Shown here piece after piece: positions 17,994-26,877 of a stretch of DNA of 64,000 bases. Both the position numbers and the translations under genes were made by a program. Each line of letters begins with the position of its first letter. The stretch's first letter is position 1. The stretch is from Methylothermaceae bacteria B42. GTDB lineage: Bacteria > Pseudomonadota > Gammaproteobacteria > Methylococcales > Methylothermaceae. Where the stretch lies: contig LSNW01000032.1 in the NCBI GenBank assembly GCA_001566965.1, positions 1-64,000 of the forward strand, in the 5' to 3' direction. Under the pieces are notes generated by a model that saw only the letters and a program-made list of their open reading frames with translations, had not been told where the DNA came from and made no database searches.

Positions 17994-18806
17994 TTACATT
18001 CTCGGTGTTTGCTGGGATTGTAAATGTTCAAGATAGGCGCTCATTGCATGATCTTTCAGACCATCACTCCCGGGTTTCCCCAAATCATCCAACCGGCCAC
18101 GAAGCCTGTCCCAGAACATTTCCCAAGGGGACATGCCAAAATGTAGCATGCCTTGGGCGTCAAAGTAACAAAGTTGCCCGACATGACGGTACCTGAGGGC
18201 GAAAATACCTGGAATTGGCACCCTTGTGACTACATCATTATTATTTCGGAAACGAAAGCAAACCTTTTTGCAGGCGCGATCAAAAGCACTGGCAAATTCA
18301 TCGTCACCGACCCTAGGCGAGCCATAAGTATAAATTCCTTGAATCAGGACTTGGTCAACGGGGTCAAATTTCATTCTTGCCGCGCTCAAGGTTGCCAGGG
18401 CTGCACCAAGACTGTGGCCAGTGAGCCAGACGGGCTGGCCTTGATACATCCCATAGAAAAAATCAAGAAAAGCTGGCCAAACCTGATCCAGTGCATGTAA
18501 AAAACCAACATGAACCTGACCCACTGGTCCCGGATACAAAGCCACATTTGCATCAGCGAGGATATCTTCCAATTGATCTAATTCTGTCCCGCGAAAAGCA
18601 ATCAGCAGCATTTTATCCTGGCTGGCCAGATAGCCTTGGGTGCCGCCCTGGTTAAGATAGCGAGATTCCGTAAACCCCCACAGGTCCAAGGTTTCCGAAA
18701 TTTTATCATCGTCCTCATAAATTAGGTTGGCGGCATGCCCAAGTGCCAAAGCATTAGTGCTGTCATAGCTTTTGGCCAGTGGATTGAATTGACTGAAGAC
18801 ACCCAT
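17994..18806 (-). CDS. Class 3 lipase family protein
   Basis: Alpha/beta-hydrolase of the fungal-lipase-like (lipase class 3) family, expected to hydrolyse acyl esters. The nucleophile serine is in WLTGHSLGAALATLSA near residue 145; the oxyanion strand is MLLIAFRGTE near residue 70; the acid is probably in NNNDVVTRVP; and the catalytic His is late (around LHFGM or RYRHVG). The length is 270 residues, and there is no signal peptide, so it may be cytoplasmic or exported by another route. The start at 18806 was chosen for the GGGGGGAA ribosome binding site just upstream; the longer frame to 18887 lacks one. The upstream neighbour nhaC is divergent. Confidence 0.88.
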   Translation of the reverse strand: MGVFSQFNPLAKSYDSTNALALGHAANLIYEDDDKISETLDLWGFTESRYLNQGGTQGYLASQDKMLLIAFRGTELDQLEDILADANVALYPGPVGQVHVGFLHALDQVWPAFLDFFYGMYQGQPVWLTGHSLGAALATLSAARMKFDPVDQVLIQGIYTYGSPRVGDDEFASAFDRACKKVCFRFRNNNDVVTRVPIPGIFALRYRHVGQLCYFDAQGMLHFGMSPWEMFWDRLRGRLDDLGKPGSDGLKDHAMSAYLEHLQSQQTPRM

Positions 18807-19006
18807 GGATTCCCCCCTGCAAGACTCATTGGCCCTGCATGTTAGCATTGTCCCGGGCAGTTTTGGTAGCCATTGTCCTAAACCCAAGCTGACTTTAGAT
18901 CAGCCTGTTTTGATCATCATGGTGGAAACCCCTTGTCAGCCCTTTTGGTTAAGTGAAACGAAGCGCCAAAATATGAGAGAATTTAAAGATTCTGCTCAAA
19001 TTTCAT

Positions 19007-19087
19007 ACCTAAATTATGCAAGTGATTCGAGCACCGAGGGCGTCAATCAAGATTTAGGCAATGCCGAATCACTTGCAGAATTTAGGT
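19007..19087. repeat. 81-bp palindromic repeat, short form of a dispersed family
   Basis: The ends form an imperfect inverted repeat: ACCTAAATTATGCAAGTGATTC at the left and GAATCACTTGCAGAATTTAGGT at the right. The left ~55 bases match the left end of the 178-bp repeat at 59670-59847 closely (shared GCAAGTGATTCGAGC, CCGAGGG, TTTAGGCAA). The middle of the longer copy is missing here. It lies about 57 bases upstream of the nhaC-type start codon. Confidence 0.75.
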
Positions 19088-19144
19088 TATAGCAAACGGA
19101 ATTTTTAATCTGCCATAAAAATAAATAAGTGAGGTACTTTTGTC

Positions 19145-20500
19145 GTGTCGACCTGGCTTTCTCTATTACCTGCGCTCGTTGCCATTCCGCTGGCATTTTT
19201 TACCCACCGGATTCTTCTGGCCCTGGGAATTTATGTGTTTTTGGGGGCGCTGATTATCGAGCAAGGGTGGTTGCCCGATGCTTCCGCCCGTTTCGTCCTG
19301 CTTTTTTGGCAAGTGATTTCGGATCGTGACAATTTATTCATTATCGTTTTCAGTTTGCTGATTGGCAGCTTGATCGGCGTGATCCAACGGGCTGGCGGGG
19401 TGGAAGGCTTTAACGCCTGGATCGACCGGCGCAATCTGGCGGATACCCCCCGCCATGTTTCTTTATTGACTCTGGCCACCAGCATGGTGCTGTTTGTGGA
19501 AACCTATTTTGGGGTGCTGGTTGCGGGGCTGCTGGGTTTATCGTTATTTGACCGTTTTAAGGTTCCCAGACTTCGTCTCAGTTATATCCTTGATACCACT
19601 TGTTCCCCCAAATGCATGATGATTCCCATTAATGCCTGGGGCGCTTATATCATCAGTATGTTTGTCGATGAAGGGGTCACCGAGCCGGTTTCCTTGTTAA
19701 TACGGTCGCTGCCTTTTATTTTCTATGGTTGGGTTTCTTTATTATTAGTGGCCTTTGTTGCTACCACTGGTTGGGAGATACCCTGGAAACTGCCAGTATC
19801 GCCATCGTTGGCAGGGGAAGAGCCCATCCATTTCAGTGATTTGATTGAATCGGACCCCCATGCCCCAAAGCGGGCACGGCACTTATGGGGACCTATCGCC
19901 CTACTGGTGTCTTCTGTTTTGATCTTGCTGTTGATCACCGGCGATGCGCCCTTGGCAATTTTCACTGCCGTGGCGGTGACACTGATTGCGACCTTGGTTT
20001 GGTATCAAAAAGAAGGCGCCCTTTCGTGGCAATCGGCGATGAAACCCTTGGGTCAAGGCATCGTCATGATGTGGCCATTGATGCGCCTGTTGGTATTTGC
20101 GTTTACCGTCGGCGCGACGACCCGAGTGCTCGGAACGGGAGAATACATGGCTTCCGCCCTGCAGGGGGAAATCGCGGCTTTTTGGCTGCCCTTTCTGGTA
20201 TTCGGGATTGGCTGTCTGGTTTCTTTTGCCACTGGCACGTCCTGGGGAACCTTTGCCATCATGATTCCCATTGTGATTCCCCTGGCCGAAGCCTTTCAAA
20301 TTTCACCGGCATTACTCGTGGGCGCGGCATTGAGTGGCGGTTTGTTTGGCGATCACAGTTCTCCGGTCTCAGACAGCACCATGGTTGCCGCGTTGGCCGC
20401 GGGGGTAGAACCCATCGACCATATCCGCCACCAGCTTCCCTATGCGTTATTGGGGGCCGGGATTTCCTTGTTGCTTTATTTGCTGGTAGGAATGTTTTGA
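19145..20500 (+). CDS. NhaC family Na+/H+ antiporter
   Basis: Integral inner-membrane protein of 451 residues with 11-12 predicted hydrophobic spans throughout. Family features are the TCSPKCMMIPINAWGAYI stretch in the middle, the ATGTSWGTFAIMIPIVIPLA segment (about residues 360-380) and the GLFGDHSSPVSDSTMVAA motif near residue 400; the last two are characteristic of NhaC-type transporters. It probably exchanges Na+ for H+ (or a coupled organic cation). The start is a GTG behind a GTGAGG ribosome binding site. It converges on the GldG-like gene, overlapping its 3' end by 25 bases. Confidence 0.88.
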   Translation: MSTWLSLLPALVAIPLAFFTHRILLALGIYVFLGALIIEQGWLPDASARFVLLFWQVISDRDNLFIIVFSLLIGSLIGVIQRAGGVEGFNAWIDRRNLADTPRHVSLLTLATSMVLFVETYFGVLVAGLLGLSLFDRFKVPRLRLSYILDTTCSPKCMMIPINAWGAYIISMFVDEGVTEPVSLLIRSLPFIFYGWVSLLLVAFVATTGWEIPWKLPVSPSLAGEEPIHFSDLIESDPHAPKRARHLWGPIALLVSSVLILLLITGDAPLAIFTAVAVTLIATLVWYQKEGALSWQSAMKPLGQGIVMMWPLMRLLVFAFTVGATTRVLGTGEYMASALQGEIAAFWLPFLVFGIGCLVSFATGTSWGTFAIMIPIVIPLAEAFQISPALLVGAALSGGLFGDHSSPVSDSTMVAALAAGVEPIDHIRHQLPYALLGAGISLLLYLLVGMF

Positions 20501-22350
20501 ATCGCGGGAAGGCGGTACCGGTTTTTCCACCATCTTCCTAGCAGTAATAATGCCGTCAACATCAGAGGCAACAGCAAGATATTGATGAATTTCAGCCAAT
20601 TGCCCAGGCGCTCGATATCTTCGTTCAATTGATGTTGCAGGTGGCGAAGGTCTTTGCGGATTTGTAACCGCTGTTGCTGGAAGGTTTCCAATGTTTGTTG
20701 CTGCTGTGGGGTAAGATTTTGATTGGGCGTTTGTTTGGCGGCTTCAAGGGCTGCCATCTTTTTTTCGGTGGCTTGCAGTTGCTGTTGAAGTTGGGCCACT
20801 TTTTCCCGTAGCGCCTTTTCCGCCTGCCGGCGCAGGTTTTCCACTTTCTCAAAGGGTTTGGCTAGGTTGGCGTGGCTGCGGATGGAAATCAGGTCGGGAT
20901 TGCCGGTGAGATAATCAATCGCATTGATGACAAAGGGGCCATTATCGGCGACAGGCACAATCATCCGCTCACCGTCCGGGCTCTTTTGAATCTTGGCCCA
21001 CAGGCGGTTGGCAAGCAGGTCAGAGTCCGCCACCACAATCAGTTGGGCGGATTGTTTGCCTTGGGATACATGGGTTGCGGTATTTTCCGGACTGGGAGGT
21101 TTTGCAAAGGCGCTGGGGAATTTTCCCTCAATCCGGGCCGCCAAAATGTGGTTTTTACCGTCTGCCTGGAAGGCGTCATAAAGAATGCCAGGATCAAACA
21201 GATAGTCCAGGGCCGCGGTTGGAATGAGCATGGCGTCCCGGCTGGAAGAGAGCAGGGGGAGAAAGTTCAGGTGGGAATCGTTCAAGGGGGAAAGCGCCCC
21301 GGCAGAGGAAAGCAGTAATTTATCCAGGTGCGCCAGGATAGGTTCATCGGCAAAGGCGCTGGAATCCAGCCCCAATAATCCAAGGTGGCGGACCGCAGGA
21401 CGCCCCTCGGCCACTTTGACGGGCATGGCATATTTATTGTCGCCCACAAATCTGCCAGGAATCATTTCAAATCCCCAGGCTTTGAAGAGTGGGTTCAAAT
21501 CGGAGTTCTTCTTGCGTCCGGGCTGCACAAACGCGGGCGGGCCGTCCAATTCCGCGTAAGGATCGACAAAAAACAGGCTGCGGCCGCCGCGGAGCAGATA
21601 CTGGTCGATGGCATAGAGCGCAGGTTGTTCCAGGGATCTGGGATGAATCAGCAGCAATAGCTCCGTCTCCTTGGGGATGGCTTTGAAATCCTTTGGCAAC
21701 CAGGTGACATCGTAAAACCGCTGAATTTGTTCTACGATCACCCAAGGTGGTTGCGGTTGGCGGTTGAAAGGATTGATACCCCCTTGAACCAGCAAGTCCG
21801 GTTCCGCATACAGCGCAATCTTGGGTTTGTGCTCCCGGGAGACCTGGACCAATAGCTCGCTGATGTCATACTCCAGATAGCTGTCCCGTTCCTGGTTGAA
21901 AAACGGGATAGTGGTTGATTTGTCCTTGCCGGCCAGCGCTACCAGACCAAAGTAAACTTCCGGCGCGCCAGGCGCCAGGCGCACCGGACGCAAACCCCGT
22001 TCAACGGCCTTATCTTCTGCTTCAGAAAAAGGTTCCGGGTTGATTACCCGCAGCCGTATTTTGCCATTGCCGATGCGATCATATTCTTGCAGCAGTTCCC
22101 GAATCCTTTGGGCGTAATTGCGCAGCAGCGGCATATCCCGGGTAGCTTGATTGGAAAAGTAAAATTCCAATATCACTGGCTGTTTCAGCGAAGCGATAAT
22201 GTTGCGGGTACCCTTGGAAAGGGTGTATTGCTTGTCTTCCGTCAGATCCAGCCGTGCCCCCTGAAGCAGCCACTGATTGACAAACAGCGCCAGGACAGCG
22301 ATGGCCGCAATCAAAAACAGACCCGGTTTCCCGGTGAGCCAAGACTTCAT
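20476..22350 (-). CDS. GldG-like ABC transporter auxiliary protein
   Basis: A 624-residue membrane-anchored protein of the GldG/ABC_transp_aux family, whose members pair with an ABC-2 permease (GldF) and an ATPase (GldA). It has an N-terminal membrane anchor (LFLIAAIAVLALFVNQWLL), the LDLTEDKQYTLSKGTRNIIASL signature near residue 35, a large periplasmic domain with YFGLVALAGKDKSTTIPF and ELLLLIHPRSL segments, a coiled coil (about residues 510-580) and a C-terminal span (FINILLLPLMLTALLLLG). It follows the permease gene by 3 bases. The substrate is unknown; in Bacteroidetes this complex supports gliding, but in proteobacteria its role is not established. No GldA-type ATPase is encoded nearby. 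Confidence 0.85.
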   Translation of the reverse strand: MKSWLTGKPGLFLIAAIAVLALFVNQWLLQGARLDLTEDKQYTLSKGTRNIIASLKQPVILEFYFSNQATRDMPLLRNYAQRIRELLQEYDRIGNGKIRLRVINPEPFSEAEDKAVERGLRPVRLAPGAPEVYFGLVALAGKDKSTTIPFFNQERDSYLEYDISELLVQVSREHKPKIALYAEPDLLVQGGINPFNRQPQPPWVIVEQIQRFYDVTWLPKDFKAIPKETELLLLIHPRSLEQPALYAIDQYLLRGGRSLFFVDPYAELDGPPAFVQPGRKKNSDLNPLFKAWGFEMIPGRFVGDNKYAMPVKVAEGRPAVRHLGLLGLDSSAFADEPILAHLDKLLLSSAGALSPLNDSHLNFLPLLSSSRDAMLIPTAALDYLFDPGILYDAFQADGKNHILAARIEGKFPSAFAKPPSPENTATHVSQGKQSAQLIVVADSDLLANRLWAKIQKSPDGERMIVPVADNGPFVINAIDYLTGNPDLISIRSHANLAKPFEKVENLRRQAEKALREKVAQLQQQLQATEKKMAALEAAKQTPNQNLTPQQQQTLETFQQQRLQIRKDLRHLQHQLNEDIERLGNWLKFINILLLPLMLTALLLLGRWWKNRYRLPAIQNIPTSK

Positions 22351-22353
22351 GAC

Positions 22354-23091
22354 TTACCCTGCCTTTTTCATTTCGATGACCAGGGCGCAGGCGCTCAGCC
22401 AACCTGAAATCATGATCAGGAAAAACAAAATATCGCGCAAATCCAGTACACCCTTGCTGATGGTGTGAAAATGCGTCAGAAAACTCAATGAGGCGATACC
22501 GTCCACCAGCCAAGTGGGGGCCCAGTGATAAAACGCCTCCAGGACCAAGGGAAAACCGGCGGCAACAAATACGAAACACACTACTACCGTCAATATAAAG
22601 GCGATCACTTGGTTGGAGGTCGCCGCAGACAGGCATTCGCCAATGGCCAGATAGGCCCCGGCCATCAGCCAGCTTCCCAGATAAGCCGCCAGAATCACGC
22701 CATTATCCGGATTGCCGAGCCAATTCACCGTGATCCACAAAGGAAAAGTCAACACCAAGGCCAGCCCCACGAACAACCAGGCGGCGAGAAACTTACCAAG
22801 CACCGCGTCCCGCAAGGTCAAGGGGAGGGTGAGAAGCAATTCAATGGTGCCGGTTTTGCGTTCTTCCGCCCACAGGCGCATGGCCACGGCGGGGATCAGA
22901 AACAAATACAGCCAAGGGTGATAATCGAAGAAGGGCCTAAGATCGGCTTGATTACGCTCGTAAAAGCCCCCCAGATAAAAGGTGAACACCCCGCTCATAA
23001 TGAGAAAGATCACCAAAAACACATAAGCAAGCGGCGTGGAAAAGTAGGAAGCCAATTCCCGCTGGCAGATAATCCATGTGCCCGCTCTCAT
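22354..23091 (-). CDS. ABC-2 type permease (GldF-like)
   Basis: A 245-residue integral membrane protein with about six spans. The family motif GTWIICQRELASYFSTPLAYVFLVIFLIM, cut here at the first span, opens the protein, and ERKTGTIELLLTLPL sits near residue 78, typical of ABC-2 permeases. Its start overlaps the end of tetR by 4 bases and the GldG-like gene follows directly. It should need a cytoplasmic ABC ATPase, but the position where gldA normally stands is occupied by tetR. Confidence 0.88.
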   Translation of the reverse strand: MRAGTWIICQRELASYFSTPLAYVFLVIFLIMSGVFTFYLGGFYERNQADLRPFFDYHPWLYLFLIPAVAMRLWAEERKTGTIELLLTLPLTLRDAVLGKFLAAWLFVGLALVLTFPLWITVNWLGNPDNGVILAAYLGSWLMAGAYLAIGECLSAATSNQVIAFILTVVVCFVFVAAGFPLVLEAFYHWAPTWLVDGIASLSFLTHFHTISKGVLDLRDILFFLIMISGWLSACALVIEMKKAG

Positions 23092-23699
23092 GCTTGCGTG
23101 CTTCTAAGAGATTCCAAATAGCGTTTCAGTTCCCGTTTGCCGCGCTCGTAGACGGCTTTGTCCCGCTGGATTTTGGTCATACCCAGGATGCCTTCAATAA
23201 CGGCAATGATAAATAAAGCAGAATCTTGGACATTAACGGAGGCATCGACGATTCCTTTTTCTTGACCTTTCTGTAACGCTTCGCCTGCGGCATTTTGCCA
23301 AAATTGGAAAAAACCCTCAATCCGTTTTCTGAAACCTTCGTCAATGGGAGACATTTCCTGGGCGAGTTTGTTCAAAGGGCAGCCTAGATAAAAAAAAGCA
23401 TCCGGCCAGATTTGCCCAATGCTGTCAAACAGTTGATATAGTCCATCCAAAGGATCGTCATAGTTTTCTAAAGGATCGATCCATAATTCCTGGATTCGCT
23501 TTTCGATCAACTCCTCCAGTACCGCATAACCCAGGGCCTGTTTGCTAGGGAAATGATGATACATCGCGCCTTTTTTAAGGCCGGTCTTCTCTAATACCCG
23601 GTCCACCCGCATGCCTTGAAAGCCATGTTGATGCATTTCCTCGAAAGCGGCCTTGAGGATTTTGAGGCGGGTATTTTCAGGGTTGCGTTCCGTAGACAT
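23088..23699 (-). CDS. TetR/AcrR family transcriptional regulator
   Basis: A 203-residue repressor-type regulator. The N-terminal helix-turn-helix is MRVDRVLEKTGLKKGAMYHHFPSK cut to its core around residues 30-50. The C-terminal ligand domain contains YLGCPLNKLAQEMS; a Cys at this place is typical of the NemR-like branch, where it senses electrophiles, but that extension is inference. It is divergent from the GST operon, with two matching operator-like palindromes between them, and overlaps the downstream permease by 4 bases. It probably represses both its own operon and the GST-RND operon. Confidence 0.92.
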   Translation of the reverse strand: MSTERNPENTRLKILKAAFEEMHQHGFQGMRVDRVLEKTGLKKGAMYHHFPSKQALGYAVLEELIEKRIQELWIDPLENYDDPLDGLYQLFDSIGQIWPDAFFYLGCPLNKLAQEMSPIDEGFRKRIEGFFQFWQNAAGEALQKGQEKGIVDASVNVQDSALFIIAVIEGILGMTKIQRDKAVYERGKRELKRYLESLRSTQA

Positions 23700-23764
23700 G
23701 GATGGTTCACCAAAGCGGCTTAGAGTTTAAAGGCGTATTTATAAAAATGCTAAAAATATTATAG

Positions 23765-23782
23765 ACAGACCGGTTGGTCTGT
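23765..23782. promoter_or_regulatory. Operator 1, candidate TetR binding site
   Basis: ACAGACC and GGTCTGT form a perfect 7-bp inverted repeat with a 4-bp centre. It lies immediately upstream of a minus-strand TATAAT (23763 to 23758), so it would sit between the -10 and -35 of the tetR promoter. Its sequence resembles NemR-type boxes. Confidence 0.7.
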
Positions 23783-23798
23783 GATAGCTTTATTGCAA

Positions 23799-23816
23799 AC
23801 AGACTAGTTGGTTTGA
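23799..23816. promoter_or_regulatory. Operator 2, second TetR-type site over the GST promoter
   Basis: ACAGACTAGTTGGTTTGA matches operator 1 at 14 of 18 positions in the same orientation, with centres 34 bp apart (about three helical turns). A TTGCAA at 23793-23798 and TATAGG at 23817-23822 flank it as candidate -35 and -10 on the plus strand, so binding would block the GST operon promoter. Confidence 0.6.
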
Positions 23817-23885
23817 TATAGGTTCAACTTGGAACACGTCTTTAAATGTGCCTATCGGGACAGTCATTCAGCCACGGAGAAAATC

Positions 23886-24518
23886 ATGTTCGATTTGTAC
23901 ACCTACGCCACCCCCAATGGCCAACGCGCCTCCATCATGTTGGAGGAAACCGGCCAGCCTTACACCGTACATTGGGTCAACCTTATCCAGGGCGAACAAC
24001 AGCAACCGGCTTTTCTCAAGCTGAATCCCACTGGCCGCATTCCGGTTTTAGTCGATCACAACGCCAGTGGCGGGCAGCCGCTGGTGCTGACCCAATCGGT
24101 TGCCATCGTTCAGTATTTAGCGGAGAAAACGGGGACTTTGCTTCCAAAAGGCCAGGACATGAGAGCCCGGGTCTATGAATGGATGCAATTTCATGCCACT
24201 GATATCGGCGCTACTTTCTTAAGCGCCTTTTACTTGCAGCGGCGCAGCTTTCTCGGTTTGTCTCTCTCCGCTACCTTATTGAAAAAGCGGGCGTTCGAGT
24301 TGTACCGTCATTTCGACGCTCAGTTGACCAAGCATCCCTTCCTCGCCGGCCCCGAATACACCATTGCCGACGTTATCGCTTTTCCGGGTGTTTTGGCCCA
24401 GGAAAAGCGGCTGGGTGATTACCGCCACTTAAACCGCTGGCTACAAGCACTGAAACAACGTCCCCAAATACAACGGGGCCTGGCAGCTTCATCCCGGGAG
24501 GGCGGTCATGCGGGCTAG
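23886..24518 (+). CDS. Glutathione S-transferase
   Basis: A 210-residue GST. The thioredoxin-like N-terminal domain includes LYTYATPNGQRASIMLEE, with the Asn/Ser-type active-site region of the Ure2p/YfcG branch, KLNPTGRIPVLVD with the cis-Pro, and LTQSVAIVQYLAE with the glutathione-binding Gln-Ser. The helical C-terminal domain ends with HPFLAGPEYTIADV, the N-capping box. The ATG at 23886 follows a CGGAG ribosome binding site and gives the family's N-terminus. First gene of the TetR-facing operon; its end overlaps the RND gene by 11 bases. It probably conjugates or reduces a hydrophobic electrophile or lipid peroxide related to the export system. Confidence 0.92.
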   Translation: MFDLYTYATPNGQRASIMLEETGQPYTVHWVNLIQGEQQQPAFLKLNPTGRIPVLVDHNASGGQPLVLTQSVAIVQYLAEKTGTLLPKGQDMRARVYEWMQFHATDIGATFLSAFYLQRRSFLGLSLSATLLKKRAFELYRHFDAQLTKHPFLAGPEYTIADVIAFPGVLAQEKRLGDYRHLNRWLQALKQRPQIQRGLAASSREGGHAG

Positions 24519-26877
24519 GCTTCCATTCTCCCAATATTTCTTTTTGGCTGTCACAGCCAAACCCAAAACTATCGTTTTTCTGGGTTTTGTATTTATCGCA
24601 ATTTCGGCTTTTCTCATGCTCAAATTGCAGAAGGATACAAGGCTGGATGCTTTTATTCCCGTTTCGGACCCCTCTCTGCAATTGCGGGACCGAACCCGCG
24701 AGTTGTTCGGGCTCGAAGACCCCATGGTGATTGCGTTGATTGACGATGGCAAATTCGGGGTCTTCAATCCCTATGCCTTATTTTTACTGGACTGGCTCAC
24801 CCGTGAGATCGGAAAGCTTCCCAACATTGATTCCGACCGCGTTACCAGCCTGGCCACGGAAAAAGACATCACCGGCACCGAAGAGGGCATGGAAGTAGCG
24901 CTTTTTTTCGATGAGCCTCCTACCAACCAGACTGACGCCGATAAGATCCGTGCGCAAGTAATGGATTTTCCCCTCTATCTCGGCAGTCTGGTTGCCAAAA
25001 ACGGCAAAGGAACTCTGATCCTCGCCGAACTACAGGATCAGAAAAAGGCCCAGCAAACCTACCATGACCTCCTGGGTCTGGCGGCTCGTGCGCCTCTAAA
25101 GCCAGGGGAAAAGCTATATGTTGCCGGTGAAGGGGCGGTAGCGGGTTACATGGGGGCTTATATCGATGCAGACGCAGTAAGGCTTGATCCTATCGCCGCC
25201 ATCGTAATTACCTTGATCTGTCTGTTGGCGTTCCGGACATTACGGGGGATGCTGCTGCCCAATCTGGTGGTTCTGGCCACTGCCGGCAGCGCCATTGGCC
25301 TGATGGCCGCTTTCGGTGTCCCTTTCTTCGTGATCACCAACGCTCTGCCGGTGGTATTGATCGGCATCGCCGTTGCCGATTCGATTCATATTCTCAGCGA
25401 ATATTATCAGCGTCTGGCCGATCATCCGGATGCTGATCCGCGCTCTCTCACAGTGGCTACCATGGTGGCCATGTGGCGGCCCATCACCTTGACCTCCCTG
25501 ACCACCATGGCGGGTTTTTTTGGGCTGACCCTCGCCTCGGTGATGCCGCCGATGAAATTTTTTAGTTTGTTTGCCCTGGTAGGGGTCTTCGTAGCCTGGG
25601 TCTATTCCCTGATTGTCGTGCCCGCATGGCTTGCTCTGCTTCGTCCCAGACTCAGTCGAGCCTACAGACTCGGCCAGGGTGTTGATAGTTTTGGTAAGGG
25701 GCTGTCCGGGTTGGCCCCCCTGGTGATCCGTTTTCCGAAGACCCTTATTTTGATTTCCCTGGGAATTATTATCATCGGTGGCATCGGTGCTTCGAAAATC
25801 AAACTGGATGAAAATCTGATTCGCACCTTCGATCCCGAAGAACCCCTATTCATCGCCGACAGTGTTCTGAACCGCTGGTTTGATGGCACCCATTACTTGG
25901 ATATCTTGATTGAAACCCCAGCTCCGGAAGGCTTGTTCAAGCCGGAAAATCTCGAGCGCATCGAGGCACTGCAAGCCTTCGTGCAAACGCTTCCCCACGT
26001 TCAGGGCAGCACCTCGCTGGTCGATTACCTGAAACAAATGAACCGGGCCCTGAACGAAGGTCAACCACAAGCCTACCACCTTCCGGGGGAGGCTGATCTG
26101 GCCGCCCAATACTTTCTCCTCTACAGCGCCAGCGCGAGTCCGGACGATTTCAATGACATTACCGACTACGATTACCGCCTCGCCAATGTGCGGGTCCGGC
26201 TTAACGATGGCCGTTATTCGGTGGCCAAGGCCGTGGTTCAAGCCATTCAAGCCTATATTGATCATAATATCAATCAGCCAGGGATTCACGCAGCCTTGAG
26301 CGGCCGGGTGAATGTCGACGTCCATTGGATCCGGCGCCTGGGCGAAACCCATTTTATGAGCATGGCCATATCTCTTGGCCTGGTATGGCTGATGGCATCT
26401 TTAAGTTTCCGTTCGCTGGTGGCGGGTTTCATGGCCATGCTGCCGGTGGTGGTGACCATTCTGATGATCTATGCGGTGATGGGTTTCAACGGAATCTGGC
26501 TGTCGATCAGCACCACAATGTTTGCCGCCATCGCCATCGGGTTGGGTGTGGATTTTTCCATTCACACCCTGGAACGACTGCAAACCCTGATACGAAAGGG
26601 TAACACTCTTGATCAAGCCATCGCTAACCTTTATCCCTCTACGGGCCGGGCGTTGCTGTTCAATTTTGCCGCCCTTGCCCTAGGATTTGGTGTTCTATCT
26701 ACCAGTAAGGTTGTCGTCCTACAGGAATTTGGCTTGCTGGTGGCAGTCGCCATCGCCACCAGTTTTCTCACCAGCATGACCCTGCTGCCAGCATTGGTCA
26801 AAGTACTCCGTCCCCGTTTCATGATCGGAAAAGATCGTGCTTTACCATTCATCAAACCCCAAGGAGATATCCCATGA
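24508..26877 (+). CDS. MMPL/RND superfamily transporter
   Basis: Inner-membrane RND-type exporter of 789 residues with the expected two halves. Each has one N-terminal span, a ~170-residue periplasmic loop and a five-helix bundle. Transport-helix motifs are IAVADSIHILSEYYQ in half one and IAIGLGVDFSIHTLERL in half two, with the paired Asp residues used in proton relay. This MMPL form (about 800 residues, no large docking domain) includes the hopanoid exporter HpnN and related lipid exporters, so a lipophilic substrate is likely. A GGGAGGG ribosome binding site lies inside the GST gene's end; the stop overlaps the next start (ATGA). Confidence 0.92.
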   Translation: MRARLPFSQYFFLAVTAKPKTIVFLGFVFIAISAFLMLKLQKDTRLDAFIPVSDPSLQLRDRTRELFGLEDPMVIALIDDGKFGVFNPYALFLLDWLTREIGKLPNIDSDRVTSLATEKDITGTEEGMEVALFFDEPPTNQTDADKIRAQVMDFPLYLGSLVAKNGKGTLILAELQDQKKAQQTYHDLLGLAARAPLKPGEKLYVAGEGAVAGYMGAYIDADAVRLDPIAAIVITLICLLAFRTLRGMLLPNLVVLATAGSAIGLMAAFGVPFFVITNALPVVLIGIAVADSIHILSEYYQRLADHPDADPRSLTVATMVAMWRPITLTSLTTMAGFFGLTLASVMPPMKFFSLFALVGVFVAWVYSLIVVPAWLALLRPRLSRAYRLGQGVDSFGKGLSGLAPLVIRFPKTLILISLGIIIIGGIGASKIKLDENLIRTFDPEEPLFIADSVLNRWFDGTHYLDILIETPAPEGLFKPENLERIEALQAFVQTLPHVQGSTSLVDYLKQMNRALNEGQPQAYHLPGEADLAAQYFLLYSASASPDDFNDITDYDYRLANVRVRLNDGRYSVAKAVVQAIQAYIDHNINQPGIHAALSGRVNVDVHWIRRLGETHFMSMAISLGLVWLMASLSFRSLVAGFMAMLPVVVTILMIYAVMGFNGIWLSISTTMFAAIAIGLGVDFSIHTLERLQTLIRKGNTLDQAIANLYPSTGRALLFNFAALALGFGVLSTSKVVVLQEFGLLVAVAIATSFLTSMTLLPALVKVLRPRFMIGKDRALPFIKPQGDIP

